Shown here in pieces: positions 44,059 through 51,324 of a stretch of DNA of 51,324 nt (position 1 is the first letter of the stretch; each line of letters begins with the position of its first letter). The notes beneath the pieces are model-generated. The model was not told where the DNA came from and searched no databases. It saw nothing but the letters and a program-made list of their open reading frames with translations. The stretch comes from an uncultured Alphaproteobacteria bacterium (lineage in GTDB: Bacteria > Pseudomonadota > Alphaproteobacteria > HIMB59 > GCA-002718135), in contig CACMEY010000007.1 of assembly GCA_902612805.1 (NCBI GenBank), positions 1-51,324 of the forward strand, given 5' to 3'. Position numbers and translations under genes: made by a program.

Positions 44059-44909
44059 TTAATATTTTTCCAAGAATATTGTGGTTTAAATCCTAAAATT
44101 TTTTTAGCTTTCTCATTACTTAGCAATGTTTTATTTTTTCCAATCTCACCTTTAATTTGAATATTTGGAAATACTTTATCAAGAAGAGATTGATTATCTT
44201 CTTCCATAACAGTATCATCTGCAGCTATAATAAAATTCTCAGCGCCTTTTAATTTACTTTCCATTGCTAATAGACAAGCTTGAGCTACATCTCTTGCATC
44301 AATATATCCCCAAAAATTCCATTTTCTTAAAAACGGATCTTTTTGAAATGATTGAAATTGTTTGTAATCATGTTCTTCCATTATATTTGAGTAGCGAAGT
44401 CCAAATATTTTCATTTCAGGATTTATTCTGCAATATTGTCTAGCCATTTCTTCACCCATGACCTTAGATAAGGAATAACTTGATTCAGGACGAGGATAAT
44501 ATTCTTCATCAACTGGGACATATGGCGGGTATGTGTCAAAAGGTAAGCCAAGAACAGTTTCACTTGATGCCCATACAACATTATTAATTTTTAAAACTTT
44601 AGCTGCTTGAAATATGTTGTAAGTACTTAGAGTATTGATTCTAAAAGTTTTATGATTGGTTTCTAAGCCTGGGGCAGGAATAGCTGCTTGATGAATAATT
44701 GCATCAATTCCATTAATACGGTCATCTATTTCAGATACAGACTCAATTGCATCACCAAAATTTTCTAAATTAACTTTAGAAAAAGGTACTTTTAATTCTG
44801 AATGATTAACTAAATCTACATTCAAGACATTATAGTTTTTTTTTAATAGTAAATTTATTGTTGCCCTTCCCGCTTTACCCGAGCCACCTGTAACTAAAAT
44901 ATTTTTCAT
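44055..44909 (-). CDS. NAD-dependent sugar epimerase/dehydratase
   Basis: Extended short-chain dehydrogenase of 284 aa. GGSGKAG (8-14) binds NAD; YSLSK gives the catalytic Tyr-x-x-x-Lys. SSETVLGLPFDTYPPYVP and LRYSNIMEEHDY occur in the family of 'UDP-glucose 4-epimerase-like' proteins. It overlaps the convergent GH32-like gene by 4 bp. The substrate is unknown. Confidence 0.88.
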   Translation of the reverse strand: MKNILVTGGSGKAGRATINLLLKKNYNVLNVDLVNHSELKVPFSKVNLENFGDAIESVSEIDDRINGIDAIIHQAAIPAPGLETNHKTFRINTLSTYNIFQAAKVLKINNVVWASSETVLGLPFDTYPPYVPVDEEYYPRPESSYSLSKVMGEEMARQYCRINPEMKIFGLRYSNIMEEHDYKQFQSFQKDPFLRKWNFWGYIDARDVAQACLLAMESKLKGAENFIIAADDTVMEEDNQSLLDKVFPNIQIKGEIGKNKTLLSNEKAKKILGFKPQYSWKNIN

Positions 44910-44981
44910 TTTAGGTTACTTTAATAATTTTTTATAAAGAATCATTAATAAATTTGATAAATATTTAAAAAAGGAGATTTT

Positions 44982-45413
44982 ATGGCTGAATATATTCTAG
45001 AAGCTGGAGGAACAATGGCATTTACATTCCATGTTTTATTTATGCTTTTTAATTTATTTATTATTTATCAGTTTTATTTTAATGACAAATTTTTTAATGA
45101 ATTAGGTTTTTCCAATGAGGAACCTAAATTAGTATTTAGAGGTCCTTTAGGTGCTGTTTTTTTAACAATGTTATTAATGTCTGTATTGCTAACTTTTGAT
45201 GTTACTGGAAATACTTATGAAGAAAATGTAGTGCAATATAAATTTTGGTATTCATTTTTATTTATGCTTATGGCAATAGCTTTAATTAGTTCAGTAGTTA
45301 GGTATTTTAATCTTGTAAATAACTACGGCATTACCCCTAATATTAGAGGAGTTATGTTTCCATTAATTGGTTTGATTTTAATTATCCTTAGAACGATGTT
45401 TGAGGCTTATTAA
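44982..45413 (+). CDS. Small four-TM membrane protein, unknown
   Basis: Protein of 143 aa with four hydrophobic segments (about 12-32, 54-72, 87-107 and 122-140). Ribosome site AAGGAG before ATG. Monocistronic, ends at a strong terminator. No family recognised. Confidence 0.75.
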   Translation: MAEYILEAGGTMAFTFHVLFMLFNLFIIYQFYFNDKFFNELGFSNEEPKLVFRGPLGAVFLTMLLMSVLLTFDVTGNTYEENVVQYKFWYSFLFMLMAIALISSVVRYFNLVNNYGITPNIRGVMFPLIGLILIILRTMFEAY

Positions 45414-45422
45414 TATTAATTT

Positions 45423-45449
45423 GCAAGCGGTGTAATAGCCGCTTGTTTT
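45423..45449 (+). terminator. Intrinsic terminator
   Basis: CAAGCGG (45424-45430) and CCGCTTG (45439-45445) with an 8-nt loop, then TTTT. It ends the small membrane-protein gene and touches the stop codon of the convergent gene. Confidence 0.85.
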
Positions 45450-45840
45450 AATTAAAATAACTTCTCATCCTATTTCTTGATGCAAAATGCAAGATTATTG
45501 AAACTATAAATAAAAATAAAACAAAATAGTATTCCCTAAATTCAACTTGACTGTTGTAAAAAACAAATAAACAACAAACTGTAAATGATTTAATATAAAT
45601 TTCTAAAAACTGAATGGGATAAAGTTTTTCTGTTTGAAAAAAAAAATATCTAAAACCAAAGTAAGCAAAAGTTAGAAAAACAGCTAATCTGACTGAAGTA
45701 ATTCTATGATATGGTATTTCTTGTTTTTCAACAATAGTGTATGGAAAATAGATAGTTACACCCATAATCTCTGCAATTATAAATGCTAATGCCCATAAAC
45801 TTAATAAACATATTATAATTTTAGCTAATATTTTTACCAT
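45448..45840 (-). CDS. Small membrane protein, unknown
   Basis: Protein of 130 aa with about four TM helices (about 5-27, 47-66, 80-97 and 103-121). The first frame codon, TTG 45846, is less likely than ATG 45840. No family recognised. It lies about 120 bp downstream of a similar-sized membrane gene on the same strand. Confidence 0.65.
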   Translation of the reverse strand: MVKILAKIIICLLSLWALAFIIAEIMGVTIYFPYTIVEKQEIPYHRITSVRLAVFLTFAYFGFRYFFFQTEKLYPIQFLEIYIKSFTVCCLFVFYNSQVEFREYYFVLFLFIVSIILHFASRNRMRSYFN

Positions 45841-45958
45841 AATCAAATTTATGGTCTTTTTTTTACTAGGGTTTTGACCAACCTATTTAAATATCTTAAC
45901 TAAATTTTAATAAAAAATACATAAATTTTGATTTGACTGAGGAAAACTAAGTTTTTTC

Positions 45959-46354
45959 TTATCTAAAATTATCTTTAATTGGAGAAAAATATAAAAGAAT
46001 CAAAATTGCGCCACTTATTAATCCACCAATTTGATCAAGCATACCACTAAAAGCAGTATAGATAACAGAACCACTAAAATAATTAAGAACTATGCCGGCT
46101 ACTACTAAAAATAAATACAATGGTTTGCCGTAAGAGATAAATCTATAAAGTAAATTTAAAGTAAATAGATACAAAAAAAATAAACTAATAGATACTATTC
46201 GAGAAAAATTTTCAAAATTAGATAATAATCCATCATTTAAATTTTCATAAAGATTAGAAATTTCCGATGGTTGATACATAGATGATATAACCATTAAAAT
46301 TATAACAATAAAATCTGCTAGAATTAAATTTTTAAAAATTTTTTCAATTTCCAT
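45959..46354 (-). CDS. Small four-TM membrane protein, unknown
   Basis: Protein of 131 aa with TM helices at about 10-28, 50-70, 77-97 and 103-124, joined by short loops (GLLSNFENFSR, GGLISGAIL). No family recognised. No convincing ribosome site; the ATG is the only in-frame choice near the helix. Confidence 0.65.
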   Translation of the reverse strand: MEIEKIFKNLILADFIVIILMVISSMYQPSEISNLYENLNDGLLSNFENFSRIVSISLFFLYLFTLNLLYRFISYGKPLYLFLVVAGIVLNYFSGSVIYTAFSGMLDQIGGLISGAILILLYFSPIKDNFR

Positions 46355-46465
46355 AATAGTTATATATTCAAATAAATATGGTATTTAACTTAGATATGTA
46401 GTTTGAACATTACAATAAGATTTTTTAAATCTATTTAAAAATCAATTAGAGTTTAAAAATTAAAC

Positions 46466-46828
46466 TTACCACATTGAATGGATAATATCTGAACTATTAA
46501 TTTTTACTATATTCTCACATTTACTTTCAAAATCACTAAAATCATCTCTAAAAGATGCACCATTGTTTTGTGCTTGCTCAAAATGATTATCTATACCTGT
46601 TTGACTTTCATAAAGCTCTGTTAAGATTAGAGACATATTTCCTGTTTTATTTCCATCTTTGAATTCAGGGCCTATAGACCAATTTAACATTAGAAGTGCT
46701 TTTTCACCTTCCTTTGTATGTGTTTCCTTCATCCATTTTGTATGATCTTCTGCAATTCTTTTTGCAATATCATTAAGTTCAGGTTTAAAAATCCATAAAT
46801 ACTGAAGTTGTTTTTTATTTTGAAACAT
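46466..46828 (-). CDS. Small DABB-like protein
   Basis: Protein of 120 aa: QYLWIFKPELNDIAKRIAED, a helix, ALLMLNWSIGPEF, MSLILTELYES and FRDDFSDFESKCEN. Strand-helix-strand-strand order of ferredoxin-like proteins. Strong ribosome site AAAAGGAGG 6 nt before the ATG. It lies 54 nt downstream of the transglutaminase gene on the same strand and may belong to its transcript. Confidence 0.72.
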   Translation of the reverse strand: MFQNKKQLQYLWIFKPELNDIAKRIAEDHTKWMKETHTKEGEKALLMLNWSIGPEFKDGNKTGNMSLILTELYESQTGIDNHFEQAQNNGASFRDDFSDFESKCENIVKINSSDIIHSMW

Positions 46829-46882
46829 ATTTCCTCCTTTTTCATAATAATACTAGTAAGTTAAGAAAATATTTCAAACAAA

Positions 46883-47722
46883 TTATTGTTGAGAATTATT
46901 TTCCAATGTTTGTACATGAATATCTAAGTTTTCTATCACAGCATCATTATTAATATTCCCATAAAAAACACCCTTAATAGGTGATGCGTAACTTGCATCA
47001 AGCCCACAAGAAACACGTACGTATCTTTCATCTGGACTGCACTTGTTTGTTGGGTCAAATCCTACCCAACCTAAGTCATTTATATAAAATTCTGCCCACG
47101 CATGTGTAGATTGAAATTCTGAAGAATGGGAATTATTATGCATATAACCATTTACGTATCTAGCAGGTATTCCTAAAGTTTTTGCTGCGGCAATCATAAT
47201 ATGTGCTTGATCCTGACAGACTCCCTTTTTCTGATTAAATGCTTCAATGGCTGTTGTTTGATTATTTGTCGTTAAAGGTTTGTATTCAATTTTTTCAGCT
47301 ACTAGATTCATCAGATTATGAGATGTTTCTAGATTTTCATTTTCATTAAAACCATTTTTAGCTTCAATGGCTAAATTTTTTATATCCGCATTTGCTTTTG
47401 TTAAATTTGATTCTCTTAAGTAAACTAAAGGATCTATTTTATCAGAAGCACTCTGGTAAATTCCTTTTGTATCAAATGTTTCAACTTTTCCAAGAACTGT
47501 AAATTGTATTTTTTTTACCTTATTTGTATTTGTAAAACTTTGAATATTGTTAGCTTCCCCATCTTGATAAATTTTAGATTTTTTGGCTGAGTCGTTATGG
47601 ACATTCCACTCTAAAATTTTAAGACCATTATATTCTGAAGGATGAAGTTTAGTAGTTTGAATTAATCCTGAAACTGGATTTTTATATTCATACTTAGTTG
47701 TGTGTTCAATTATTAGCTCCAT
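46883..47722 (-). CDS. Transglutaminase-like protein with N-terminal domain
   Basis: Protein of 279 aa. The N-terminal Bact_transglu_N domain (1-90: MELIIEHTTKYEYKNPVSG) is followed by a transglutaminase core with the Cys-His-Asp triad: C169 (KGVCQDQAH), H207 (THAWAEF) and D223 (GFDPTNK). Papain-fold enzymes of this kind cleave or transfer amide bonds. ATG 47722 lies 1 nt after the alpha-E stop; the longer frame to 47761 is a read-in from that gene. Last gene of the CP-ATP-grasp / alpha-E / transglutaminase operon, presumed to form and break isopeptide or amide links. Confidence 0.92.
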   Translation of the reverse strand: MELIIEHTTKYEYKNPVSGLIQTTKLHPSEYNGLKILEWNVHNDSAKKSKIYQDGEANNIQSFTNTNKVKKIQFTVLGKVETFDTKGIYQSASDKIDPLVYLRESNLTKANADIKNLAIEAKNGFNENENLETSHNLMNLVAEKIEYKPLTTNNQTTAIEAFNQKKGVCQDQAHIMIAAAKTLGIPARYVNGYMHNNSHSSEFQSTHAWAEFYINDLGWVGFDPTNKCSPDERYVRVSCGLDASYASPIKGVFYGNINNDAVIENLDIHVQTLENNSQQ

Positions 47723-47723
47723 A

Positions 47724-48659
47724 TTAATTGAAAAACTCCTTATGTATTTCGTGATCAACACTAGATATTTTTCTAATAAATTGTGTTACAAATTGATGAA
47801 GACCGTATTCAACAATAGCTTCTATTTTTTCTTCTTGAATTTTAGTATTTAGATCTTTTAAATTATTATAAATTCTTCCAACTTTTTCTGGACTACATGT
47901 TAGGTTAGTTAAATGTTTGACAATATTTTGGATACAAAAACTTAAAGATCTTGGACAATTATTATTTAAAACTAAAAAATCAGCAATTTTAGTTGCGGTA
48001 ATATTCCCATCGTATGCCCATCTGAAAGCTCTAAAAGAAGATAAGGAACGAAGCAATATACTCCATTGCATATTATCGATATTACCCCCTACATATTGAG
48101 GTTTAGGTAATAAAACAAAATACTTTACATCTAGTAATCTTGCAGAATTATCTGCTCTCTCAATAAATAAACCAAGAAAAAGGAAATTATAACCATCATT
48201 TCTTAATAAAGAACTTAACGATCCTCTAAATAAGTTTACTTGTTCTACCGTCCACTCTGTAAGATCAGGTAAATCAGATTTAGTAAATTTTTTATCTTTT
48301 AAGTTTAATATCTCTTGATAAGTTTTATTAATTGCTAACCAAGACTCAGGGGTAAAGGAAGTTCTAACTACTAATGCGTTATTTCGTGCATTAAGAATGC
48401 AATTGTAAACTGATGAAGGATTACTTTCATCAAAAAATAGATAATCTTCAACATTTCTTTGTTCAATTGTATTATATTTATTTTTATAGCTCTCAATTGC
48501 ACCAGCAGCAGATAAAACTGATTCCCATTCATTATTATAACCACTTGGATTTGGAAAAAGAGACATTCTATAACCAACATTTAAAAGCCTGGCTGTAGTT
48601 TCAGCTCTTTCCATATAACGACTTATCCAATATAGATATTCAGCGGTTCTACTTAACAT
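47724..48659 (-). CDS. Alpha-E domain protein
   Basis: Helical protein of 311 aa with LSRTAEYLYWISRYMERAET at its start, the family signature, and GLFIERADNSARLLDVKYF. The domain is rich in Glu and Arg helices and always travels with a circularly permuted ATP-grasp protein. No enzymatic residues are established; it is thought to bind the peptide or nucleotide partner. 7 nt downstream of the ATP-grasp gene. Confidence 0.94.
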   Translation of the reverse strand: MLSRTAEYLYWISRYMERAETTARLLNVGYRMSLFPNPSGYNNEWESVLSAAGAIESYKNKYNTIEQRNVEDYLFFDESNPSSVYNCILNARNNALVVRTSFTPESWLAINKTYQEILNLKDKKFTKSDLPDLTEWTVEQVNLFRGSLSSLLRNDGYNFLFLGLFIERADNSARLLDVKYFVLLPKPQYVGGNIDNMQWSILLRSLSSFRAFRWAYDGNITATKIADFLVLNNNCPRSLSFCIQNIVKHLTNLTCSPEKVGRIYNNLKDLNTKIQEEKIEAIVEYGLHQFVTQFIRKISSVDHEIHKEFFN

Positions 48660-48666
48660 CTATTCC

Positions 48667-50073
48667 TCATTCAGCTAAAACCCATGTGTCTTTCACACCA
48701 CCTCCTTGGCTAGAATTGACAACAAATGAACCTTCATTCATTGCAACTCTTGTTAAACCGCCAGAACTTAATTGAGCTTGCTCTCCAATTAAACAAAATG
48801 GACGTAAATCCACCCTTCTTCCCTCAACTTGATTTTTTATTAGTGTTGGTGAAAATGAAAGATCGAGTAAAGGTTGAGCTATATATCCCTTTGGATTTGT
48901 TGAGAGTTTCGTTTTAAATTCATCTATAGAAGATTTAGAGGATTTTGGACCTATTAACATCCCATAACCTCCAGATCCATCAACCTCTTTTACTACAAGT
49001 TCATTTATATTATCTAAAACATATTTTAATTCATGTTCTTTTTCACAATTCCATGTTTCAACGTTATCTAAAATTGGTTGTTCGCCTAAATAAAATTTGA
49101 TCATCTCAGGTACATAAATATAAATTGCTTTGTCATCAGCTATACCTGCTCCAGGAGCTGAACAGATATTGACACCACCTGTTCTATAAACATCCATAAT
49201 TCCTGGAATACCAATTACAGATTGAGGATTAAAACATAGAGGATCTAAAAAATCGTCATCTATTCTTCTGTAAACAACATCTACTCTTTTTGGACCATCA
49301 ACTGTTTTCATATAAAGATATTTTCCTTCAACAAATAAATCAGTAGATTCAACCATTTCAATACCCATTTGATCAGATAAAAAACTATGTTCGTAATAAG
49401 CACTATTTAAAGGACCAGGTGTAAGTAACACACATACTGGTTCTGGATTTTCACATTTAATAGGAGCTAAACTCATCAAAGTTTGCAAAAGTCTTGTTGG
49501 GTAGTCATCTATTGGTGTAACTCTGTTGTTATGAAATAAATCAGGAAACATTCGCATCATTATTTCTCTATTTTCCAGCATGTAAGAAACACCACTTGGT
49601 GTTCGACAATTATCTTCTAAAACAAAATAATCATTGGGACCTGTTCTTACTAAATCAATACCAATTATAGGACTATAGATATCTCTAGGAGGAGAAAAAC
49701 CAAACATTGAAGGTTCAAAAGATTTTTTTTTGTAAATAATTTCTTTAGGAATTATATTAGCTTTTATTATTTCACCTTGATTATAAATATCAGCAAGAAA
49801 CGCATTAAGTGCTTTAGCTCTTTGAATTACCCCTCTTTCTAATCTTAACCATTCAGTATAGGTAAATATCCTTGGAATTAAATCAAACGGAATAATTCTT
49901 TCTCTTGCAGTTTCGTTATTTGTAGAAAAAGTAATTCCAATATTTCTAAAATGAGTTTCAGCTTCAGCATTCTTTTCAAGAATAACTTTTGAAGTCATCT
50001 GATCTAACCAATCATTAATATTATTATAATGATTTCTTATAACTGACTCAGATTGATACATTTCATTAAACAT
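48667..50073 (-). CDS. Circularly permuted ATP-grasp protein (type 2)
   Basis: ATP-dependent ligase-like protein of 468 aa. Visible family segments are ITFSTNNETARERIIPFDLIPR, FVLEDNCRTPSGVSYMLENR, CVLLTPGPLNSAYYEHSFL, VVKEVDGSGGYGMLIGP (ATP binding) and YIAQPLLDLSFSP. Members form amide/peptide bonds; no substrate is known. First gene of the operon; two tandem glutamine riboswitches lie 129-247 nt upstream. No clear ribosome site precedes the ATG, which is consistent with a regulated leader. Confidence 0.94.
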   Translation of the reverse strand: MFNEMYQSESVIRNHYNNINDWLDQMTSKVILEKNAEAETHFRNIGITFSTNNETARERIIPFDLIPRIFTYTEWLRLERGVIQRAKALNAFLADIYNQGEIIKANIIPKEIIYKKKSFEPSMFGFSPPRDIYSPIIGIDLVRTGPNDYFVLEDNCRTPSGVSYMLENREIMMRMFPDLFHNNRVTPIDDYPTRLLQTLMSLAPIKCENPEPVCVLLTPGPLNSAYYEHSFLSDQMGIEMVESTDLFVEGKYLYMKTVDGPKRVDVVYRRIDDDFLDPLCFNPQSVIGIPGIMDVYRTGGVNICSAPGAGIADDKAIYIYVPEMIKFYLGEQPILDNVETWNCEKEHELKYVLDNINELVVKEVDGSGGYGMLIGPKSSKSSIDEFKTKLSTNPKGYIAQPLLDLSFSPTLIKNQVEGRRVDLRPFCLIGEQAQLSSGGLTRVAMNEGSFVVNSSQGGGVKDTWVLAE

Positions 50074-50201
50074 CAGTTAGCAAACCTAATAAACTCTAAA
50101 ATGTATATTATTCTACACCAAAACTTTTTAACCATAGTTATAACAAACCTTTCTTATCCGTTATAATTCATGCTTAGCTATGGAAATTAAAAATAAGATC
50201 C

Positions 50202-50253
50202 GCGTTCCTTCAGCTTTAGCTTACTTCCGATCTGTAAATACAGATTGAACGAT
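50202..50253 (-). ncRNA. Glutamine riboswitch (glnA RNA), copy 1 (promoter-distal)
   Basis: On the minus strand: ATCGTTC, an AT-rich hairpin (ATCTG / CAGAT with loop TATTTA), CGGAAGTA, a small stem AGC-TAAA-GCT, and GAAGGAACGC. P1 pairs CGTTC with GAACG. CGGAAGTA and GAAGGAACGC are the invariant blocks of the glnA RNA. It is the second copy to be transcribed and lies 129 nt upstream of the ATP-grasp ATG. Confidence 0.93.
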
Positions 50254-50267
50254 TTAATAACTTGCAT

Positions 50268-50320
50268 GCGTTCCTTCAACTTTCGTTTACTTCCGTTTTG
50301 AATTATTCAAAATGAACGAT
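50268..50320 (-). ncRNA. Glutamine riboswitch (glnA RNA), copy 2 (promoter-proximal)
   Basis: On the minus strand: ATCGTTCA, hairpin TTTTGAA-TAA-TTCAAAA, CGGAAGTA, stem AAC with a GAAA loop and GTT, then GAAGGAACGC. The conserved blocks are identical to copy 1, while both helices (P2 and P3) have different bases but keep pairing: covariation within this one locus. A 14-nt spacer separates the copies. Confidence 0.94.
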
Positions 50321-50354
50321 GAAAAATAAATAATAAAACTTATTGATATTATAA

Positions 50355-50395
50355 AATGATTAAGATCATTATCTAATATGCAAATTATGCATATT
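50355..50395. repeat. Two short palindromes upstream of the tandem riboswitch
   Basis: AATGAT/ATCATT (50355-50370) with a 4-nt spacer and AATATGC/GCATATT (50375-50395) with a 7-nt spacer lie in the gap between the riboswitches and the next gene's stop (50434). They may be regulator sites or weak terminators of the preceding gene. The gap 50074-50433 holds these, the two riboswitches and the leader; nothing else was recognised. Confidence 0.4.
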
Positions 50396-50433
50396 AAAAA
50401 AAACAATGGAATAGTTGATTAATTTGGATAATA

Positions 50434-51324
50434 TTATTCAATACTAACATTAAGCTCTCCAATGAGTAAAGCTGGGTTTATGGAATAAATTAAAATATCA
50501 TTAAAAGACATTGGAGTTTGGGGTTGAATAATAATTTTAATACTATCTGGATTATCAATAAAATTTAACATTTTTTTTAGATATTTAACATCTATCGAGC
50601 TTTGTAAATCTGCATCATTATTAATTTCTTGTAAAAATAATTGTTTTATATCATTTTTTTTAAAACCATAAAACTCTTCAATAAATAAGAAAAATTTATC
50701 TGTCATTCCTTTATCGATAAATTCGATTTCAAATAAATTAAATTTAAATTCGTTAGAAAAATATTCCATTAATTCTATATCATTTGATAAATTTAAAGAA
50801 TTTATATCTAAATTTGAAAATAGTAATTTTGTTTTCAAACCAAAAGCATCATAAAGTGAGGTATCTAGAGAAATAGTAAATTCTTCTTTTTGATAATCTA
50901 TAGATGACTGAAAGTTTAAATCAAAAGCTAAATCATCATAGCCTAACATGCTTAAATACATTTTTATCTCAGGATCTAAATCAGAAAATAATACATTCTT
51001 TAAATTAAAATCTAAAGTGACTGGGAAAAATAAATTATCTATTTCTATAGTATTTAAATTTGATATTTCATATAAATCTACTTTCAATGTAACATTATCA
51101 AACTTATCTTTATACCAGATATCTTTTGCAACAAAATTATCTAAAGATTTGAAAATTGAAAAAAATAAATCAGGGTTATTAATATCAAAATATGAAATAT
51201 TTTGAGGTCTATTGAATTCTAAATCTTTGATCTCAACTAATTTACCTTCTTGTTCGATATCTTCTTCATTAAAGTAATAGTTTTCTAATAGAATTGAATC
51301 AAAATTCATATTTTTATAATTAAA
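50434..51324 (-). CDS. Unknown protein, 5' end beyond the window
   Basis: A frame of 291 aa from ATG 51309, and open further to the window edge, so the true start is probably outside. It is acidic, rich in Asp, Asn, Phe and Leu, with repeated beta patterns (FPVTLDFNLKNVLF, LAFDLNFQSSIDYQ, LKTKLLFSNLDIN) and no cysteine. Looks like a soluble beta-rich protein, perhaps exported with a signal peptide beyond the edge. No family recognised. Confidence 0.6.
   Translation of the reverse strand, partial: FNYKNMNFDSILLENYYFNEEDIEQEGKLVEIKDLEFNRPQNISYFDINNPDLFFSIFKSLDNFVAKDIWYKDKFDNVTLKVDLYEISNLNTIEIDNLFFPVTLDFNLKNVLFSDLDPEIKMYLSMLGYDDLAFDLNFQSSIDYQKEEFTISLDTSLYDAFGLKTKLLFSNLDINSLNLSNDIELMEYFSNEFKFNLFEIEFIDKGMTDKFFLFIEEFYGFKKNDIKQLFLQEINNDADLQSSIDVKYLKKMLNFIDNPDSIKIIIQPQTPMSFNDILIYSINPALLIGELNVSIE

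Noticed and set aside
46883..47761. Longer transglutaminase start at 47761
   Set aside because: The first 13 residues come from the end of the alpha-E gene; ATG 47722 gives the standard domain start.
1..51324. CRISPR array or insertion sequence
   Set aside because: No regularly spaced direct repeats and no transposase or terminal inverted repeats were seen.

Overview
The window is strongly AT-rich and gene-dense, with short intergenic gaps. Its gene content looks like a streamlined marine alphaproteobacterium. SAR11 or the AEGEAN-169/HIMB59 group is my inference from base composition, small-protein content and riboswitch types. There is no rRNA or marker gene here that would settle the taxonomy. 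One tRNA (Arg, anticodon CCT) is present.

Layout. Positions 1-6.2 kb hold the end of a K+ channel, a class III cyclase with TolB-like and TPR regions, a small membrane protein, a peroxiredoxin-like protein, an MlrC-type M81 peptidase and a tyrosine recombinase. Positions 6.3-12.2 kb hold a CobB-type sirtuin, a gene remnant, a three-gene restriction-modification cluster (two adenine-methylase-like proteins and a GIY-YIG/SF2-helicase fusion) and a small unknown gene. Positions 12.4-16.2 kb hold a membrane-anchored unknown, a 2OG-Fe(II) oxygenase-like protein and two tandem MFS transporters. Positions 16.4-25.6 kb are the most unusual stretch. They carry a run of 80-160 aa proteins of the dimeric alpha/beta-barrel (DABB: ABM, GYD, DUF1330 and DUF4242 types) and NTF2/SnoaL folds. 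Mixed with these are a nonsense-mutated pseudogene, a GMC oxidoreductase, a third related MFS transporter and an EamA transporter. Positions 25.6-28.8 kb hold an AlkB-like hydroxylase, a NaChBac-like channel with an altered selectivity filter, a bactofilin, and a SAM-II/SAM-V-like riboswitch with terminator in front of another small DABB-like gene.

Positions 28.8-33.6 kb are a complete urease operon in the order ureDABCEFG. Positions 34.3-44.9 kb form a sugar/aldehyde region: PhyH dioxygenase, two aldo/keto reductases, a GH32 protein, an Atm1-type ABC exporter, a D-2-hydroxyacid dehydrogenase, a membrane-anchored PQQ-type sugar dehydrogenase, a second GH32-like protein and a sugar epimerase. 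Positions 45-51.3 kb hold small membrane proteins, a DABB protein and the operon CP-ATP-grasp / alpha-E / transglutaminase. Upstream of that operon lie two tandem glutamine (glnA-type) riboswitches on the minus strand.

The strongest observations are in RNA. The tandem glutamine riboswitches place the poorly understood ATP-grasp/alpha-E/transglutaminase operon under apparent nitrogen control. A SAM-II/V aptamer, a plausible antiterminator and an intrinsic terminator precede an 85-aa protein of unknown function. The window also carries a nearly identical 37/38-bp element at two places flanking the small-protein operon.
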